A DNA stretch of 48,061 nt from Mycobacterium tilburgii (GCF_902168065.1 NZ_LR655714.1:1-48061); one strand, 5' to 3'. Counted from the stretch's first letter, positions 28,715 through 40,771 are shown. Notes: generated from the letters alone by a model not told the origin. Numbers and translations: made by a program.

Positions 28715-29260
28715 GTGACCACGGGGCTACCGTCTCAGATGCAGGTGATCGAGCTACTCGGTGGCGAGTTCGCGCGCGCCGGTTATGAGATCGAAGATGT
28801 GGTCATCGACACCCGCGCGCGCCCCCCTCGGATCACGGTCATCGCGGACGGCGACACCGCGCTGGACCTTGACACGGTCGCGGCGCTTTCGCGGTCGGCG
28901 TCGGCACTGCTCGACGGCCTGGAGGACGGTCGCGACGGCGGCCCCGGCAGCTACATCCTGGAAGTCAGCTCGCCCGGCGTGGACCGTCCGTTGACCAACG
29001 AAAAACACTTCCGCCGCGCGCGTGGCCGCAAGGTTGATCTGCAGTTGTCGGACGGGTCGCGGCTGACCGGCCGTGTGGGCCCAACTTGTGCCGACACGCT
29101 GGCGCTGGTCGTCCGCGACGGTCGCGAGTGGGTGGTGCGCGATATCCCGCTCGCTAGCATCGCGAAAGCCGTTGTCCAGGTTGAGTTTTCGCCACCATCC
29201 CGAACAGAGCTGGACTTGGCGGGTGTGGGTGAGGCGGACGGGACGGAGGCGGGAACATGA
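28715..29260 (+). CDS. rimP: Ribosome maturation factor RimP
   Basis: Assists assembly of the 30S subunit. 181 residues with the N-terminal domain motifs [18 protein letters not shown] and [20 protein letters not shown], the strongly conserved [20 protein letters not shown], and an Sm-like C-terminal domain ([18 protein letters not shown]). The start is GTG 28715 with GATGAGGAG upstream. The stop overlaps nusA as ATGA (29257-29260), beginning the rimP-nusA-ylxR-infB-rbfA translation operon. The 226-base gap upstream (28489-28714) must hold the divergent promoters of this operon and the lipoprotein gene; I see no clear box in it. Confidence 0.95.
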   Translation: MTTGLPSQMQVIELLGGEFARAGYEIEDVVIDTRARPPRITVIADGDTALDLDTVAALSRSASALLDGLEDGRDGGPGSYILEVSSPGVDRPLTNEKHFRRARGRKVDLQLSDGSRLTGRVGPTCADTLALVVRDGREWVVRDIPLASIAKAVVQVEFSPPSRTELDLAGVGEADGTEAGT

Positions 29261-30312
29261 ACATCGACATGGCCGCGCTGCACGCCATTGAGGTGGATCG
29301 GGGTATCTCGGTCAACGAACTGCTCGAGACGATCAAGTCGGCGTTGCTGACCGCCTACCGGCACACCGAGGGCCATCAGGCCGATGCGCGGATCGAGATC
29401 GACCGCAAGACCGGCGTCGTGGCGGTGATCGCCCGCGAGGTCGACGAGGATGGCAACGTCATCAGCGAATGGGATGACACCCCCGAGGGCTTCGGCCGCA
29501 TTGCGGCGACCACCGCACGTCAGGTGATGCTGCAGCGCTTCCGTGACGCGGAGAACGAGCGCACCTACGGCGAGTTCTCCACCCGCGAGGGGGAGATCGT
29601 CGCGGGCGTGATCCAGCGGGACAGCCGCGCGAACGCGCGCGGTCTGGTCGTCGTCCGGATGGGCACCGAGACCAAGGCGTCCGAGGGTGTCATCCCGGCA
29701 GCCGAGCAGGTGCCCGGCGAGATCTACGAGCATGGCAACCGGGTGCGCTGCTACGTGGTCGGCGTGACGCGTGGCGTGCGCGAGCCCGTGATCACGCTGT
29801 CGCGCACCCACCCCAACCTGGTCCGCAAATTGTTCTCGCTGGAGGTACCCGAGATTGCCGACGGGTCGGTCGAGATCGTCGCGGTGGCCCGCGAGGCCGG
29901 TCACCGCTCCAAGATCGCGGTGGCGTCGCGGGTGCCGGGGCTCAACGCGAAGGGTGCCTGCATCGGCCCGATGGGACAGCGGGTCCGCAACGTGATGAGC
30001 GAGCTGTCCGGCGAAAAGATCGACATCATCGACTACGACGAGGACCCGGCCCGTTTCGTTGCCAACGCCCTGTCGCCCGCGAAGGTGGTGTCGGTATCGG
30101 TGATCGACCAGACCGCCCGCGCCGCCCGCGTGGTGGTGCCCGACTTCCAGTTGTCGCTGGCCATCGGCAAGGAGGGGCAGAACGCGCGGCTGGCTGCCCG
30201 GCTCACCGGGTGGCGGATCGACATCCGCGGCGATTCTCCCGCCACTGCCGGCGAACAGCCCCACGGCCCGCCGGAACACGGAGCCCGCCACCCGATGGCT
30301 CACGACCACTGA
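29257..30312 (+). CDS. nusA: Transcription termination/antitermination factor NusA
   Basis: Binds RNA polymerase and nascent RNA to control pausing, termination and rRNA antitermination. 351 residues, the short mycobacterial form without acidic C-terminal repeats. Domains in order: an N-terminal RNAP-binding domain (residues 1-110), S1 (about 111-185, [19 protein letters not shown]), KH1 ([20 protein letters not shown]) and KH2 ([20 protein letters not shown]). The His- and Pro-rich tail [20 protein letters not shown] is variable in homologues. Start ATG 29257 overlaps the rimP stop. A 21-base tandem duplication follows immediately after the stop. Confidence 0.96.
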   Translation: MNIDMAALHAIEVDRGISVNELLETIKSALLTAYRHTEGHQADARIEIDRKTGVVAVIAREVDEDGNVISEWDDTPEGFGRIAATTARQVMLQRFRDAENERTYGEFSTREGEIVAGVIQRDSRANARGLVVVRMGTETKASEGVIPAAEQVPGEIYEHGNRVRCYVVGVTRGVREPVITLSRTHPNLVRKLFSLEVPEIADGSVEIVAVAREAGHRSKIAVASRVPGLNAKGACIGPMGQRVRNVMSELSGEKIDIIDYDEDPARFVANALSPAKVVSVSVIDQTARAARVVVPDFQLSLAIGKEGQNARLAARLTGWRIDIRGDSPATAGEQPHGPPEHGARHPMAHDH

Positions 30313-30354
30313 CGTATATCACCGGTGTGCGTTCGTATATCACCGGTGTGCGTT
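30313..30354. repeat. Perfect 21-bp tandem duplication after nusA
   Basis: CGTATATCACCGGTGTGCGTT occurs twice back to back (30313-30333 and 30334-30354), starting one base after the nusA stop. The unit contains CACCGGTG, an 8-bp palindrome, so both copies can form the same small dyad. It lies in the about 200-base nusA-ylxR spacer within a transcribed operon. Confidence 0.9.
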
Positions 30355-30510
30355 CGACTTTGGCGACGCCGGTTTGCGTGGCAACCGACAAGGCGGCCAT
30401 CGGGGCAGTGTTGTCGCAGTCTCGACACGGTGGTGTGCGGGATCACGCCCGGGCGTGACGGCGCGGGCGCGGGTGGTTCTGACGATCGGTTTCGTGACGC
30501 TAGACTGAAC

Positions 30511-30894
30511 CGTGATCCAGCGCGAGCCTTCGGCTCCCGGGCTATACGGGCGCAAGGTCACCCGGATAAACCCCGTGGACCAGTGCGGACGTGTGTCGGG
30601 TGCCGAAAGCGAGAGCTGGCCACCGAACTGCTCCGAGTGGTGGCTGTGCCGAGCGGGAAGGGCGATTACGCCGTAATCGTTGACACAGCGACAAAGCTGC
30701 CGGGGCGGGGTGCCTGGTTGCATCCCGCGCCGCGGTGCGTACACGAGGCGATTCGGCGGCGGGCTTTCACCAAGGCGTTGCGCATCGACCGTCCTCCGGA
30801 CACGTCCGCGTTGCTCGATCACGCGGAAATGCTCGACTCGCTTGGCAACAGAATAGGTAGCAAAGAACATGAGCACACCGTGAAGTCCCGATGA
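30511..30894 (+). CDS. ylxR: YlxR family RNA-binding protein, N-terminus possibly frameshifted
   Basis: A small nucleic-acid-binding protein always found between nusA and infB. The core is clear: GPVRTCVGCRKRELATELLR, VDTATKLPGRGAWLHP and RRRAFTKALRI. The expected mycobacterial start is VIQRE, which occurs at GTG 30511 but in the +1 frame relative to the core. To join them a single-base shift is needed near 30565-30575, between KVTRI and DKPRGPVRTC. In the core frame itself an open frame reaches back to 30325, and an internal GTG at 30583 would start just at VRTC. So either the 5' end carries a frameshift or a different start is used. The C-terminus to 30894 is intact. Confidence 0.65.
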   Translation, partial: RDPARAFGSRAIRAQGHPDKPRGPVRTCVGCRKRELATELLRVVAVPSGKGDYAVIVDTATKLPGRGAWLHPAPRCVHEAIRRRAFTKALRIDRPPDTSALLDHAEMLDSLGNRIGSKEHEHTVKSR

Positions 30895-30968
30895 CTCCCA
30901 CCTCTATGCGTTACAGCTAGCACCCGAGGCGCGGCCCCACGACTGTCGCCTCTTAGACAGGAGATGTA

Positions 30969-33725
30969 GTGGCAGGTAAGGCCCGCGTACACGAGTTAGC
31001 CAAGGAACTCGGTGTTACCAGCAAGGAAGTTCTCGCCCGGCTCAACGAACAGGGTGAATTCGTCAAATCAGCGTCCTCGACCGTAGAAGCGCCGGTGGCT
31101 CGCCGGCTGCGCGAGTCGTTCGGCGGGGGCAAGCCGGCCGCCGGCAAGAGCCCCAAGAGCCCGGACAAATCACTCGACAAGGCGCTGGACAAGGCGATTC
31201 AGAAGCCCACCGGAAACGGTGAGGCGTTTAGCGCCCCGGCAAAGCCCGCCGACGGTGGCACTGATGCCGCGGCCGCGCAGGCGTCCCCGGCCGCCGGGAC
31301 CCCGGCACCCACGCCGCGCCGGCCGGCCCCGACGCCCGGACGGCCCGCCGCGCCGGCGCCGGGTCAGGCGAAGGCGGCGGCCCCCGGTCAGGTTCCCGGC
31401 CAGCAGCCGCCGCCCGGTGCCACACCCGGACCGCGACCCGGCCCGATCCCGCGGCCCGTGGCGCGGACCCCGCGTGTCGGCAATAACCCCTTCTCGTCGG
31501 CGCAGTCCGTCGACCGGCCCATCCCGCGGCCGCAAGCGCCGCGCCCGGGTGCACCCCGGCCCGGGGCACCGCGCCCGGGCGGCGCATCGCCGGGCAACAT
31601 GCCGCCTCGTCCCGGCGGCGGTGGTCAGTTCCGTCCGACCCGTCCCGGTGGCGGCGGCGGTGGTGGCCGTCCCGGTGGTCCCGGCGGCGGTGGTGGCGGT
31701 AACTACCGCGGCGGCGGCGTCGGTGCCGCGCGCGGTGGTGGTGGTGGTTTCCACGGGTGTCCCGGTGGTGCCGGCGGCGGTGGTGGCCGTCCTGGTCAGC
31801 GCGGCGGTGCGGCCGGTGCGTTCGGCCGTCCCGGTGGCGCGCCACGGCGTGGCCGCAAGTCCAAGCGGGCAAAGCGCGCCGAGTACGAGAACATGCAGGC
31901 GCCGGTCGTCGGCGGGGTGCGGTTACCGCATGGCAACGGCGAGACCATCCGGCTGGCCCGTGGCGCGTCGCTGTCTGACTTCGCCGACAAGATCAACGCC
32001 AACCCGGCCTCGCTGGTGCAGGCGCTGTTCAACCTCGGCGAGATGGTGACGGCCACCCAGTCGGTGGGCGACGAGACGCTCGAGCTGCTGGGAAGCGAGA
32101 TGAACTACATCGTCCAGGTCGTCAGCCCCGAGGACGAGGACCGCGAGCTGCTGGAGTCCTTCGACCTGACCTACGGCGAGGACGAGGGCGGCGAGGAGGA
32201 TCTGCAGACCCGTCCGCCGGTGGTGACCGTGATGGGCCACGTCGACCACGGTAAGACCCGTCTGCTGGACACCATCCGTAACGCTAGCGTCCGCGAGGGC
32301 GAGGCCGGTGGTATCACCCAGCACATCGGTGCCTACCAGGTCGCTGTCGACCTCGACGGCACCGAGCGGCTGATCACCTTCATCGACACCCCGGGTCACG
32401 AGGCGTTCACCGCCATGCGTGCCCGCGGCGCCAAGGCCACCGACATCGCGATTCTGGTGGTCGCCGCCGACGACGGCGTGATGCCCCAGACGGTGGAGGC
32501 GATCAACCACGCGCAGGCGGCCGACGTGCCAATCGTTGTGGCGGTAAACAAGATTGACAAGGAGGGCGCCGACCCGCAGAAGATTCGCGGGCAGCTCACC
32601 GAATTCGGTCTGATCCCTGAGGAATTCGGCGGCGACACGATGTTCGTCGATATCTCCGCCAAGCAGGGCACCAACATCGAGTCGCTGGAGGAAGCAGTGC
32701 TGCTGACCGCCGACGCGGCGCTGGACTTGCGGGCCAACCCCGACATGGAGGCTCAGGGTGTGGCGATCGAGGCGCACCTGGACCGCGGGCGGGGGCCGGT
32801 GGCCACGGTGCTGATCCAGCGCGGCACGCTGCGGGTCGGCGACTCGATCGTCGCCGGCGACGCCTACGGCCGGGTGCGCCGCATGGTCGACGAGCACGGC
32901 GACGACGTGCACGAGGCGTTGCCGTCGCGGCCGGTTCAGGTCATCGGGTTCACCTCGGTGCCGGGAGCCGGTGACAACTTGCTCGTGGTCGACGAGGACC
33001 GCATCGCCCGGCAGATCGCCGACCGGCGCAGCGCACGCAAGCGCAACGCCCTGGCCGCGTGCTCGCGCAAGCGGATCAGCCTGGAGGACCTGGATTCGGC
33101 GCTGAAGGAAACCAGTCAGCTGAATCTGATCCTCAAGGGCGACAACGCCGGTACGGTCGAGGCCCTGGAAGAGGCCCTGATGGGGATCGAGATCGACGAC
33201 GAGGTGCAGCTGCGCGTCATCGACCGCGGCGTGGGTGGCATCAGCGAGACCAACGTGAACCTGGCGTCGGCCTCCGACGCGGTGATCATCGGCTTCAACG
33301 TTCGCGCCGAAGGCAAGGCGACAGAGCTGGCCAACCGCGAAGGCGTGGACATCCGGTACTACTCGGTGATCTACCAGGCGATCGACGAGATCGAGAAGGC
33401 CCTGCGCGGCATGCTCAAGCCGATCTACGAAGAGAATCAGTTGGGTCGCGCCGAGATTCGGGCGATCTTCCGGTCCTCTAAGGTCGGCATCATCGCCGGC
33501 TGCCTGATCACCTCCGGCATCGTGTGCCGCAACGCCAAGGCCCGGTTGCTGCGGGACAACATCGTGGTCGCCGACAACCTGACCATCTCCTCGCTGCGCC
33601 GGGAGAAGGACGACGTCACCGAGGTCCGCGAGAGCTACGAATGCGGTATGACGCTGACCTATTCCGACATCAAGGAGGGCGACATCATCGAGTCCTTCGA
33701 GCTGGTCGAGAAAGCGCGGACCTAG
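30969..33725 (+). CDS. infB: Translation initiation factor IF-2
   Basis: The GTPase that places initiator fMet-tRNA on the 30S subunit and promotes subunit joining. 918 residues. The N-terminus [20 protein letters not shown] is the IF2N domain. Residues about 60-300 are a low-complexity linker rich in Pro, Ala and then Gly (runs such as [20 protein letters not shown]). A second IF2N-like segment follows at about 310-400. GTPase motifs are G1 GHVDHGKT (near 423), G3 DTPGHE and G4 NKID, with C-terminal domains II-IV to the end. The start is GTG 30969 with AGGAGATG upstream. Intact despite the slippery G-rich linker. Confidence 0.97.
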   Translation: MAGKARVHELAKELGVTSKEVLARLNEQGEFVKSASSTVEAPVARRLRESFGGGKPAAGKSPKSPDKSLDKALDKAIQKPTGNGEAFSAPAKPADGGTDAAAAQASPAAGTPAPTPRRPAPTPGRPAAPAPGQAKAAAPGQVPGQQPPPGATPGPRPGPIPRPVARTPRVGNNPFSSAQSVDRPIPRPQAPRPGAPRPGAPRPGGASPGNMPPRPGGGGQFRPTRPGGGGGGGRPGGPGGGGGGNYRGGGVGAARGGGGGFHGCPGGAGGGGGRPGQRGGAAGAFGRPGGAPRRGRKSKRAKRAEYENMQAPVVGGVRLPHGNGETIRLARGASLSDFADKINANPASLVQALFNLGEMVTATQSVGDETLELLGSEMNYIVQVVSPEDEDRELLESFDLTYGEDEGGEEDLQTRPPVVTVMGHVDHGKTRLLDTIRNASVREGEAGGITQHIGAYQVAVDLDGTERLITFIDTPGHEAFTAMRARGAKATDIAILVVAADDGVMPQTVEAINHAQAADVPIVVAVNKIDKEGADPQKIRGQLTEFGLIPEEFGGDTMFVDISAKQGTNIESLEEAVLLTADAALDLRANPDMEAQGVAIEAHLDRGRGPVATVLIQRGTLRVGDSIVAGDAYGRVRRMVDEHGDDVHEALPSRPVQVIGFTSVPGAGDNLLVVDEDRIARQIADRRSARKRNALAACSRKRISLEDLDSALKETSQLNLILKGDNAGTVEALEEALMGIEIDDEVQLRVIDRGVGGISETNVNLASASDAVIIGFNVRAEGKATELANREGVDIRYYSVIYQAIDEIEKALRGMLKPIYEENQLGRAEIRAIFRSSKVGIIAGCLITSGIVCRNAKARLLRDNIVVADNLTISSLRREKDDVTEVRESYECGMTLTYSDIKEGDIIESFELVEKART

Positions 33726-33727
33726 CC

Positions 33728-34193
33728 GTGGCCGACCCGGGGCGGGCGCGCAGGCTGGCTAAGCGGATCAACACGATCGTCGCTTCGGCGATCGAATTCG
33801 AGATCAAGGATCCGGGGCTGGAGGGGGTAACCATCGTCGACGCGAAGGTGACCAACGACCTGCACGACGCGACGGTCTTCTACACGGTGATGGGCCGCAC
33901 GCTGGACGACGAGCCGGACTACGAGGCGGCATCGGCCGCGCTGGAACGCGCCAAGGGCACGCTGCGCACCAAGGTCGGGGCGGGCACAGGGGTGCGGTTC
34001 ACGCCGACGCTGACGTTCTTGCGCGACACGACGTCGGACAACGTGCAGCGAATGGAGGAGCTGCTGGCCCGTGCCCGTGCCGCCGATGCCGACCTGGCGC
34101 GGGTCCGGGTGGGAGCCAACCCGGCCGGGGAGGCCGATCCATACCGCGACAGTGCTCCGGCGTCGAGGGCAGCGGTCGACGCTGAGGAGACCG

Positions 34194-34219
<26 letters not shown>
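33728..34219 (+). CDS. rbfA: Ribosome-binding factor A
   Basis: A KH-fold 30S maturation factor acting on the 5' end of 16S rRNA. From GTG 33728, two bases after infB, it encodes 163 residues: [67 protein letters not shown] and [21 protein letters not shown] hydrophilic C-terminal tail of about 45 residues is common in mycobacteria. The 3' end overlaps the start of the broken nrnA gene by 26 bases. Intact. Confidence 0.95.
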
Positions 34220-35787
<1,568 letters not shown>

Positions 35788-35913
35788 CGTTCCTCCTGCC
35801 GTGCGCAATGGTTTCGGCTCGTTAGGGGGATAGTATTAACTATTACCGTTGCGGGCGACAAAAAGTCCTGCTGATATTCACCGACGGCGAATTCCGTCGC
35901 CGCAAGCTCGCCG

Positions 35914-36607
35914 CTAACGGACTTGGGCACGCCCGCGTTGCAATACGCTTCCCGATTCGCGGTTATGTTGTCGCCGCTGGTCCGGAATTGCCGTGCCGCC
36001 ATCGCTTCCAGCCATAACCCCTCGCTGGTTTGCGACTCGTCGATGCGGTGGTAGGAGGCCAGCAGCGTGCGCACCGCGTCCTGGTTGTTGCCGACGATGG
36101 AGGTCGCGATCTGGCGTGCGGCGGGCAGCAGCTGGTCGTGCTGCACCACCTCGGTCACCAGGCCGGCCCGCATCGGCGGCCGAGAGGCAGTCGCCGGTCA
36201 TGCTCATCCGCCGGGCCAGGCCGACGCCCACCTTCTGCGGCAGCCGCACGGTGAGACCCCAGGTGGGTAGCAGACCGACCCGGGCATGGGCGTCGGCGAA
36301 GCGGGCGTGTTCCGAGGAGATGACGATGTCGCAGTACAGGACCAGCTCGAGTCCGCCGGTGACCACGGCGCCGTTGATCGCGCCGATCACCGGCTTGGTC
36401 ATCGACGGCCACCGCGGCGAGATGTCGGGCAGCGCCGTCGGCCGCCCAGCTCTTTGAGGTCCAGTTCGGCGAAGAACACCGGGTCCGCGCTGGTCACGAT
36501 GACGACATCGACTCCGTCATCGGTTTCGGCGTCGGCCAGGGCTGCGAAGAACCGGTCCCGCAACGCCGAGGACAGGGCGTTGCGCGCCTGCGGCCGGTGT
36601 CCAGGCT
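35914..36607 (-). pseudogene. echA16: Enoyl-CoA hydratase EchA16-like, 5'-truncated and frameshifted
   Basis: A crotonase-fold enzyme of fatty-acid beta-oxidation, homologous to Rv2831. The remnant begins at RPQARNALSSALRDRFFAAL; the first 15-20 codons are replaced by a PAS-domain fragment. It continues DGVDVVIVTSADPVFFAELD (the usual CAGLDLKE oxyanion motif is altered to FAELDLKE). A frameshift near 36425 gives MTKPVIGAINGAVVTGGLEL, LPTWGLTVRLPQKVGVGLAR. A shift near 36175 gives MRAGLVTEVVQHDQLLPAAR and RIDESQTSEGLWLEAMAARQ, and a last shift gives the C-terminal QRGRAQVR with the stop at 35914. Strand matches Rv2831 relative to infB, so synteny holds although the dinF-ugp genes between are absent. 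Confidence 0.9.
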
Positions 36608-36692
36608 TTGCCCGAGCGCCTCCTCCGGTGAATAGCCGAACATGCGCTGCGCCCCGTCGTTCCACAACCGGATCGCGCCCTCGGCGTCTCGG
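36600..36692 (-). pseudogene. PAS-domain fragment
   Basis: About 31 codons reading DAEGAIRLWNDGAQRMFGYS followed by PEEALGQSLD, a textbook PAS-domain core from a sensor protein. It is sandwiched without linker between the truncated EchA16-like gene and the truncated MFS gene on the same strand. The rest of the sensor is gone. Its original output domain cannot be told. Confidence 0.7.
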
Positions 36693-37320
36693 GTCGACTT
36701 CGGCGGGCCACTAATCGGTCGGCGGATCTTGAAAGAAGGCCCCGCACAACGTCACAACGACGAGGACGCACAGTCCGATCGCCGTGAAGACCGCGTCGAG
36801 ATTGTGTGGGTTCAGCAGGAACGCGAACAACAAGACGAAAGGGACCGTGCCACCACCGAATGCGCCGGACACCAGCGAGACCTTCGTGCCGCGTTGCTCG
36901 GGATACCAACGCGAAACAGTGGCAAGGCAAGTGGGGTAGACAATTCCGAACCGGTACCGCACAGGACCGAATAGCCGAGCGCGGTGAACCCGAGAGCATC
37001 CGTCCACGACAGCGTCAAGGGGCCCATGGCCGCTAGGTCGGCGCCGATCAGCATCGCCGCTGACGGCCCGATGCCCGAGCGGCGCCGCAGCGGTGGGGTA
37101 GCCGTGGCGGCGCCCGCCTGAATAACGACCCATAGCGCCAAAACCCAGAACGCGCCGGCGCAGACCGGATGGTTCGACCGTTGCGTCGCTACGACGGCGA
37201 CCCCGTAACCGAATTGGAGCACGCTGTGCCGGCCATCGCAGTCCACGGCAGCCAGAGCATCCAGCTTCGGGAGCGGGCCATAATGTCGTGCGGTCGTTCG
37301 CCGATCCGGTAAGAGCACCC
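36690..37320 (-). pseudogene. MFS transporter (OxlT-like oxalate/formate antiporter), N-terminal half
   Basis: Remnant of the N-terminal six-helix half of an OxlT-type MFS carrier. Frame pieces include SVLQFGYGVAVVATQRSNHP, FWVLALWVVIQAGAATATPP, SWTDALGFTALGYSVLCGTG and, after a shift near 36950, GIVYPTCLATVSRWYPEQRG, TVPFVLLFAFLLNPHNLDAV and CGAFFQDPPTD followed by TAG (36711-36713) where homologues have Trp. Beyond the stop WPAEVDPR is still readable, then the PAS fragment begins. The C-terminal half is missing. It resembles the second OxlT-like remnant at 39393-40771 (shared GxxYP, WYPE and FQDPP blocks), so frc was flanked by two related carriers. Confidence 0.82.
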
Positions 37321-37854
37321 ATGGGCTCTGATCTGTAGAACAGAGATTCCATCGTCAGCGGTCACCTGCTCTCGTTGTGCATATTATATACACTTTTATT
37401 ACCCTGGTTGACCCCGTGTGTCTAGATGAGTCCACTGGCGATGGAAGACTCGTTAGGGGTTCTGCGCGCCGCGCGCAACGTTATTCGGCAAAGAAGTGTG
37501 TGTGTGCCGCAATTTCGCCGCCCACCGCGAACACCCGATCGGCGGCAAGGGACTCGGAGGCGGGCCGCAGTGCTTGCTAGGCCTAGACAATTGGGGCAGT
37601 TTTAGTGACACATGTCGTATACGGTATATAGTCCGCAGTAGGCACAATCGAATCCCCGGCCGTTGTAGTTCAGCCACTGCTTCGGAGTCTTCCGGCGCGC
37701 GGAGGATCGGCCGGGCGAAAAGCCCCGAAAGCTGAGGTAATGGTGGACATCGCATCCCTGTCATGGGCGACCCGAAACCTCAACGGGTGGCGGCTTAATC
37801 GGCGCGTAGGGTTACACATTCTGTGTTTGTCACGTCAATTCTCAAGGAGATCTC
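37321..37854. other. Intergenic region between the MFS remnant and frc
   Basis: Over 500 bases without a supportable gene on either strand. It is visibly richer in A+T than its surroundings (for example around 37378-37400 and 37590-37632). It should hold the promoter of frc and formerly that of the divergent MFS gene. The frc ribosome site AAGGAG is at 37843-37848. I see no IS remnant or RNA gene in it. Confidence 0.6.
37615..37624. promoter_or_regulatory. Candidate GntR/FadR-type operator upstream of frc
   Basis: TCGTATACGG contains the perfect 8-bp palindrome CGTATACG (37616-37623) in an A+T-rich stretch about 230 bases before frc. FadR-subfamily GntR regulators often bind palindromes with a GT..AC core, and such a regulator is encoded at 40735-41445. 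The match is short and the link is inference. Confidence 0.3.
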
Positions 37855-39084
37855 ATGGGTAAGGCATTAGACGGCGTCCGCGTCCTGGATATGACTCATG
37901 TCCAGTCAGGACCTTCCGCGACACAGATGCTTGCCTGGCTCGGCGCCGACGTCATTAAGGTGGAAACACCTAACGGTGGGGATATCACCCGCAGCCAGCT
38001 GCGCGACATCCCTGACGTGGACAGCCTTTACTTCACGATGCTCAACTGCAACAAGCGCAGCGTGACCGTGAACATGAAAAGCGAAGACGGTAAGGAAATC
38101 TTCAGCAGATTGGTAACTCGCTCCGATGTTTTGGTGGAAAACTTTGGTCCGGGCGTTGTCGATCGCTTCGGATTCAGTTGGGATCGGCTGCAAGAAATCA
38201 ATCCTGGCCTGATCTACGCATCGATTAAAGGTTTTGGACCGGGCAAGTACTTTGACTTCAAAGCCTACGAAATCATTGCTCAGGCAATGGGCGGTGCTAT
38301 GGCGACAACAGGTTTCGAGGACGGTCCGCCTACTGCCACCGGCGCGCAGATTGGCGACTCCGGCACGGGAGTTCACCTCGTCGCCGCGATTCTGGCGGCG
38401 CTGTTGCAGCGCGTCAACACCGGCTGTGGCCAACGTGTGGAGGTCGCGATGCAATCCGCCGTGCTCAACCTCTGTCGGGTGAAACTGCGCGATCAGCAGC
38501 GGCTCGCGCACGGCCCGCTGCACGAGTACCCCAACGAACACTTCGGCGACGAAGTGCCGCGGGCGGGAAATGCCTCCGGCGGGGGCCACCCGGGTTGGGC
38601 GGTGCGCACCAAGGGCGATGGGCCCAACGACTACATCTACGTCATCGTTCAACCTGCTGTGTGGGCGCCGCTCGCCCGTCTCATCGGGTGCCCCGATCTT
38701 GCCGATCATCCGGATTGGGATTCTCCGGAGGACCGACTCCCGAGGTTGGACAAGGTTTTTGCGCTCATCGAAGACTGGACCCAACGACACAGCAAGTGGA
38801 AGGCGATGGAGGCGCTCAACTCGATCAACGTTCCGTGTGGTCCGGTGTTGAGCACCAAGGAGCTGCTCGAGGACCAGAACCTGGCAGAGCTGGGTGCGAT
38901 CGTCAGCGTCGAGCATCCTGAGCGCGGAACGTTCAAGACCGTCGGCAATCCGCTTCGGCTGTCCGACTCGTCTGTCGACGTAGTGCGGCCACCGCTGCTG
39001 GGGGAGCACACCCAGCAAATCTGTATGGAGCTCGGTTATTCGCCAGAGCAAGTGGAACGGATGAGAAGCGCGGGAGTGGTCTGA
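37855..39084 (+). CDS. frc: Formyl-CoA:oxalate CoA-transferase
   Basis: A class III (CaiB/BaiF) CoA-transferase that moves CoA from formyl-CoA to oxalate, activating oxalate for decarboxylation. 409 residues, close to the Oxalobacter enzyme. The pattern is specific to Frc: [66 protein letters not shown] with the catalytic Asp, [20 protein letters not shown] and the glycine loop [10 protein letters not shown]. The start ATG 37855 has a strong AAGGAGATCTC ribosome site. The partner oxalyl-CoA decarboxylase (oxc) is not in the window, and the neighbouring oxlT genes are dead, so the enzyme may be idle or serve another acid. Codon third positions are less G+C-rich than in neighbours. Confidence 0.93.
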   Translation: MGKALDGVRVLDMTHVQSGPSATQMLAWLGADVIKVETPNGGDITRSQLRDIPDVDSLYFTMLNCNKRSVTVNMKSEDGKEIFSRLVTRSDVLVENFGPGVVDRFGFSWDRLQEINPGLIYASIKGFGPGKYFDFKAYEIIAQAMGGAMATTGFEDGPPTATGAQIGDSGTGVHLVAAILAALLQRVNTGCGQRVEVAMQSAVLNLCRVKLRDQQRLAHGPLHEYPNEHFGDEVPRAGNASGGGHPGWAVRTKGDGPNDYIYVIVQPAVWAPLARLIGCPDLADHPDWDSPEDRLPRLDKVFALIEDWTQRHSKWKAMEALNSINVPCGPVLSTKELLEDQNLAELGAIVSVEHPERGTFKTVGNPLRLSDSSVDVVRPPLLGEHTQQICMELGYSPEQVERMRSAGVV

Positions 39085-39392
39085 GCGCGCGGGCTGAGGC
39101 GGACGTGAGACGCATCTAGAGATCCACTGGCTCTGCAGGGAAGGACCCGGTTGTGGGAATTGACCGCGTGCAACCCGGTGTGGCACCGAGGTGGCTCGTC
39201 GCTGGCCGGTTGCAGCTTTGGGCGTCCCGCGTGGTTAATCAACTGCGAAGTGCGCGCGAAACCACCGGGCGCGCACCGCCATTGGGCATGCATTCCGGAA
39301 ACCACAGAACACATCGGCTCGACGGCGCCGTCGTTGGACGCAGGCGGCCGTCGAGCCATCCCAACATGTCCATCCCCCCGAAAGTTGAGTCA
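39085..39392. other. Gap between frc and the oxlT remnant
   Basis: About 300 bases without a convincing gene. Short open frames on both strands show no family motif. An alternative in-frame start for the following MFS gene lies at ATG 39366. I see no hairpin terminator after frc. Confidence 0.5.
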
Positions 39393-40771
39393 ATGATGTC
39401 CTCAACTCTCGCCTATCGCGAGGTCGTCGATGACAATGGTCGCGTCTATCGCATCGGCGAAACCGACCGTGAGCTGCTCGGCAGATCACGGGTGAGCATG
39501 GTCTGGCTGCCATGGATCGCGATGATGGCGGTCAGCGTCTTCGAGTACGGGTACGGTGCTGCGGCGGATACGCTCCGCCATGCCCACCATTGGAGCTTGT
39601 CCGAAACCTTTTGGCTGCTTTCGGTCTGAGCCGTGTTCCAGGCAGCAGTCGCCTATCCCGCCGGCCGGCTCAGGGAGAAGGGCATCACCTCGGCTAGGTC
39701 CACCATGATCACCGCTGCCGTGTTGTCGGCGCTCGGATTCTTCACCGTGGCGCACAGCGGCAACCTGGTGGTGGCCTACATTGGTTTCGTCTTGTGCGGC
39801 GGGTGCGGGGTCGGTCTGGTGTACCCGATGGGCATCACGATCGTCGGCAAATGGTATCCCGAGAAGCAGGGCGCCAAGACCGGCTTTGTCTGCGGTGGGT
39901 TCGCCTACGGTGCAGTGCCTTTCATCTTCATCTTCAGCTACATGCTGCGCCCCAACACCTACGTATGGGTACTCGACCTGGTTGGGGCCTTTATGCTGGT
40001 GGTCGTAGGCGTATGTGGCTACTTTTCCAGGACCCGCCGAAGGAACTGGTGGCCCCGCGCATGTAGATCCGCTGGAGCACGCTGCCGCTGCCGCTACCTC
40101 GAGTCTGAAGAAGAACCCGCCCGCCGCGCGTCAATTCACCCCGATAGAGGCCATCAAGACGGGCCAGCTGCCGTTGATGTGGTTGTCCATGGGGATCACC
40201 ACCGGCGTCTCGCTGTTCGGCATCAGTTACATGGTTCCGTTCGCCGAGCACCTCGGCTTCGGGGCGATGATCGTGGCCTCGTCGGCGGGCGCGCTCTCGA
40301 TCATCAACGGCGTGGGTCGCGCGGCGACCGGGGCCATCTCGGACCGGATCGGCCGTAAACAGACGCTGCTGGTATCGGTTGCCGCACTGATCGGTCTGCT
40401 GCACACCGGGCTCGCCAAGAACGAGATCGCGTTCATCTTCTTCGCCGTGCTGGTCGGGTTCGGCGGCGGTGCTTTCTATCCGCTGTTCGCCACCCTCACC
40501 ACGCACTACTTCGGCGAGAACAACAACGCCAGCAACTACGGCATCGTCTACAGCGCCAAGCTCGTTGGCTCAATCCTGGGAATTGGTGTGGGCGCCAGCG
40601 TGATCGACGCCTGGGATTACACGGGTGCCGATCGGGTGGCTGCCGGGAGCGCCCTGCTGTCCGCGGGCACCGCTGCGTTATTGCGGCAGCCGGGCCGTTC
40701 CGCGAAAGGACGTCTCGGTCTCCGAGATCGTGGGTCAGGCTACGCCCTCGGCGCCGTCAGCGGCTTCCTGA
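39393..40771 (+). pseudogene. oxlT: Oxalate/formate antiporter OxlT-like MFS transporter, broken
   Basis: An MFS carrier that would exchange oxalate for formate at the inner membrane. From ATG 39393: YREVVDDNGRVYRIGETDRE, MVWLPWIAMMAVSVFEYGYG, then TGA at 39627 where homologues have Trp (SVWAVFQ). The frame continues AAVAYPAGRLREKGITSA, CGGCGVGLVYPMGITIVGKW, YPEKQGAKTGFVCGG. Frameshifts near 40020-40050 pass through FQDPPK to SLKKNPPAARQFTPIEAIKT, LPLMWLSMGITTGVSLFGIS, ISDRIGRKQTLLVSVAALIG and FFAVLVGFGGGAFYPLFATL. A last shift near 40707 gives the expected end DVSVSEIVGQATPSAPSAAS with TGA at 40769. Its 3' end overlaps the convergent gntR by 37 bases. Confidence 0.88.

Noticed and set aside
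30325..30510. Extended ylxR start including the 21-bp repeat region
   Set aside because: The extra residues match nothing in the family and would span a tandem repeat; the start VIQRE is more likely, with a frameshift.
31400..31850. Gly-rich repeats in infB as a PE_PGRS-like element
   Set aside because: They lie in frame inside IF-2 at the position of its normal low-complexity linker and lack PE motifs.
39085..39392. Possible transposase remnant after frc
   Set aside because: No DDE or other transposase motif and no terminal inverted repeats or target duplication could be seen.
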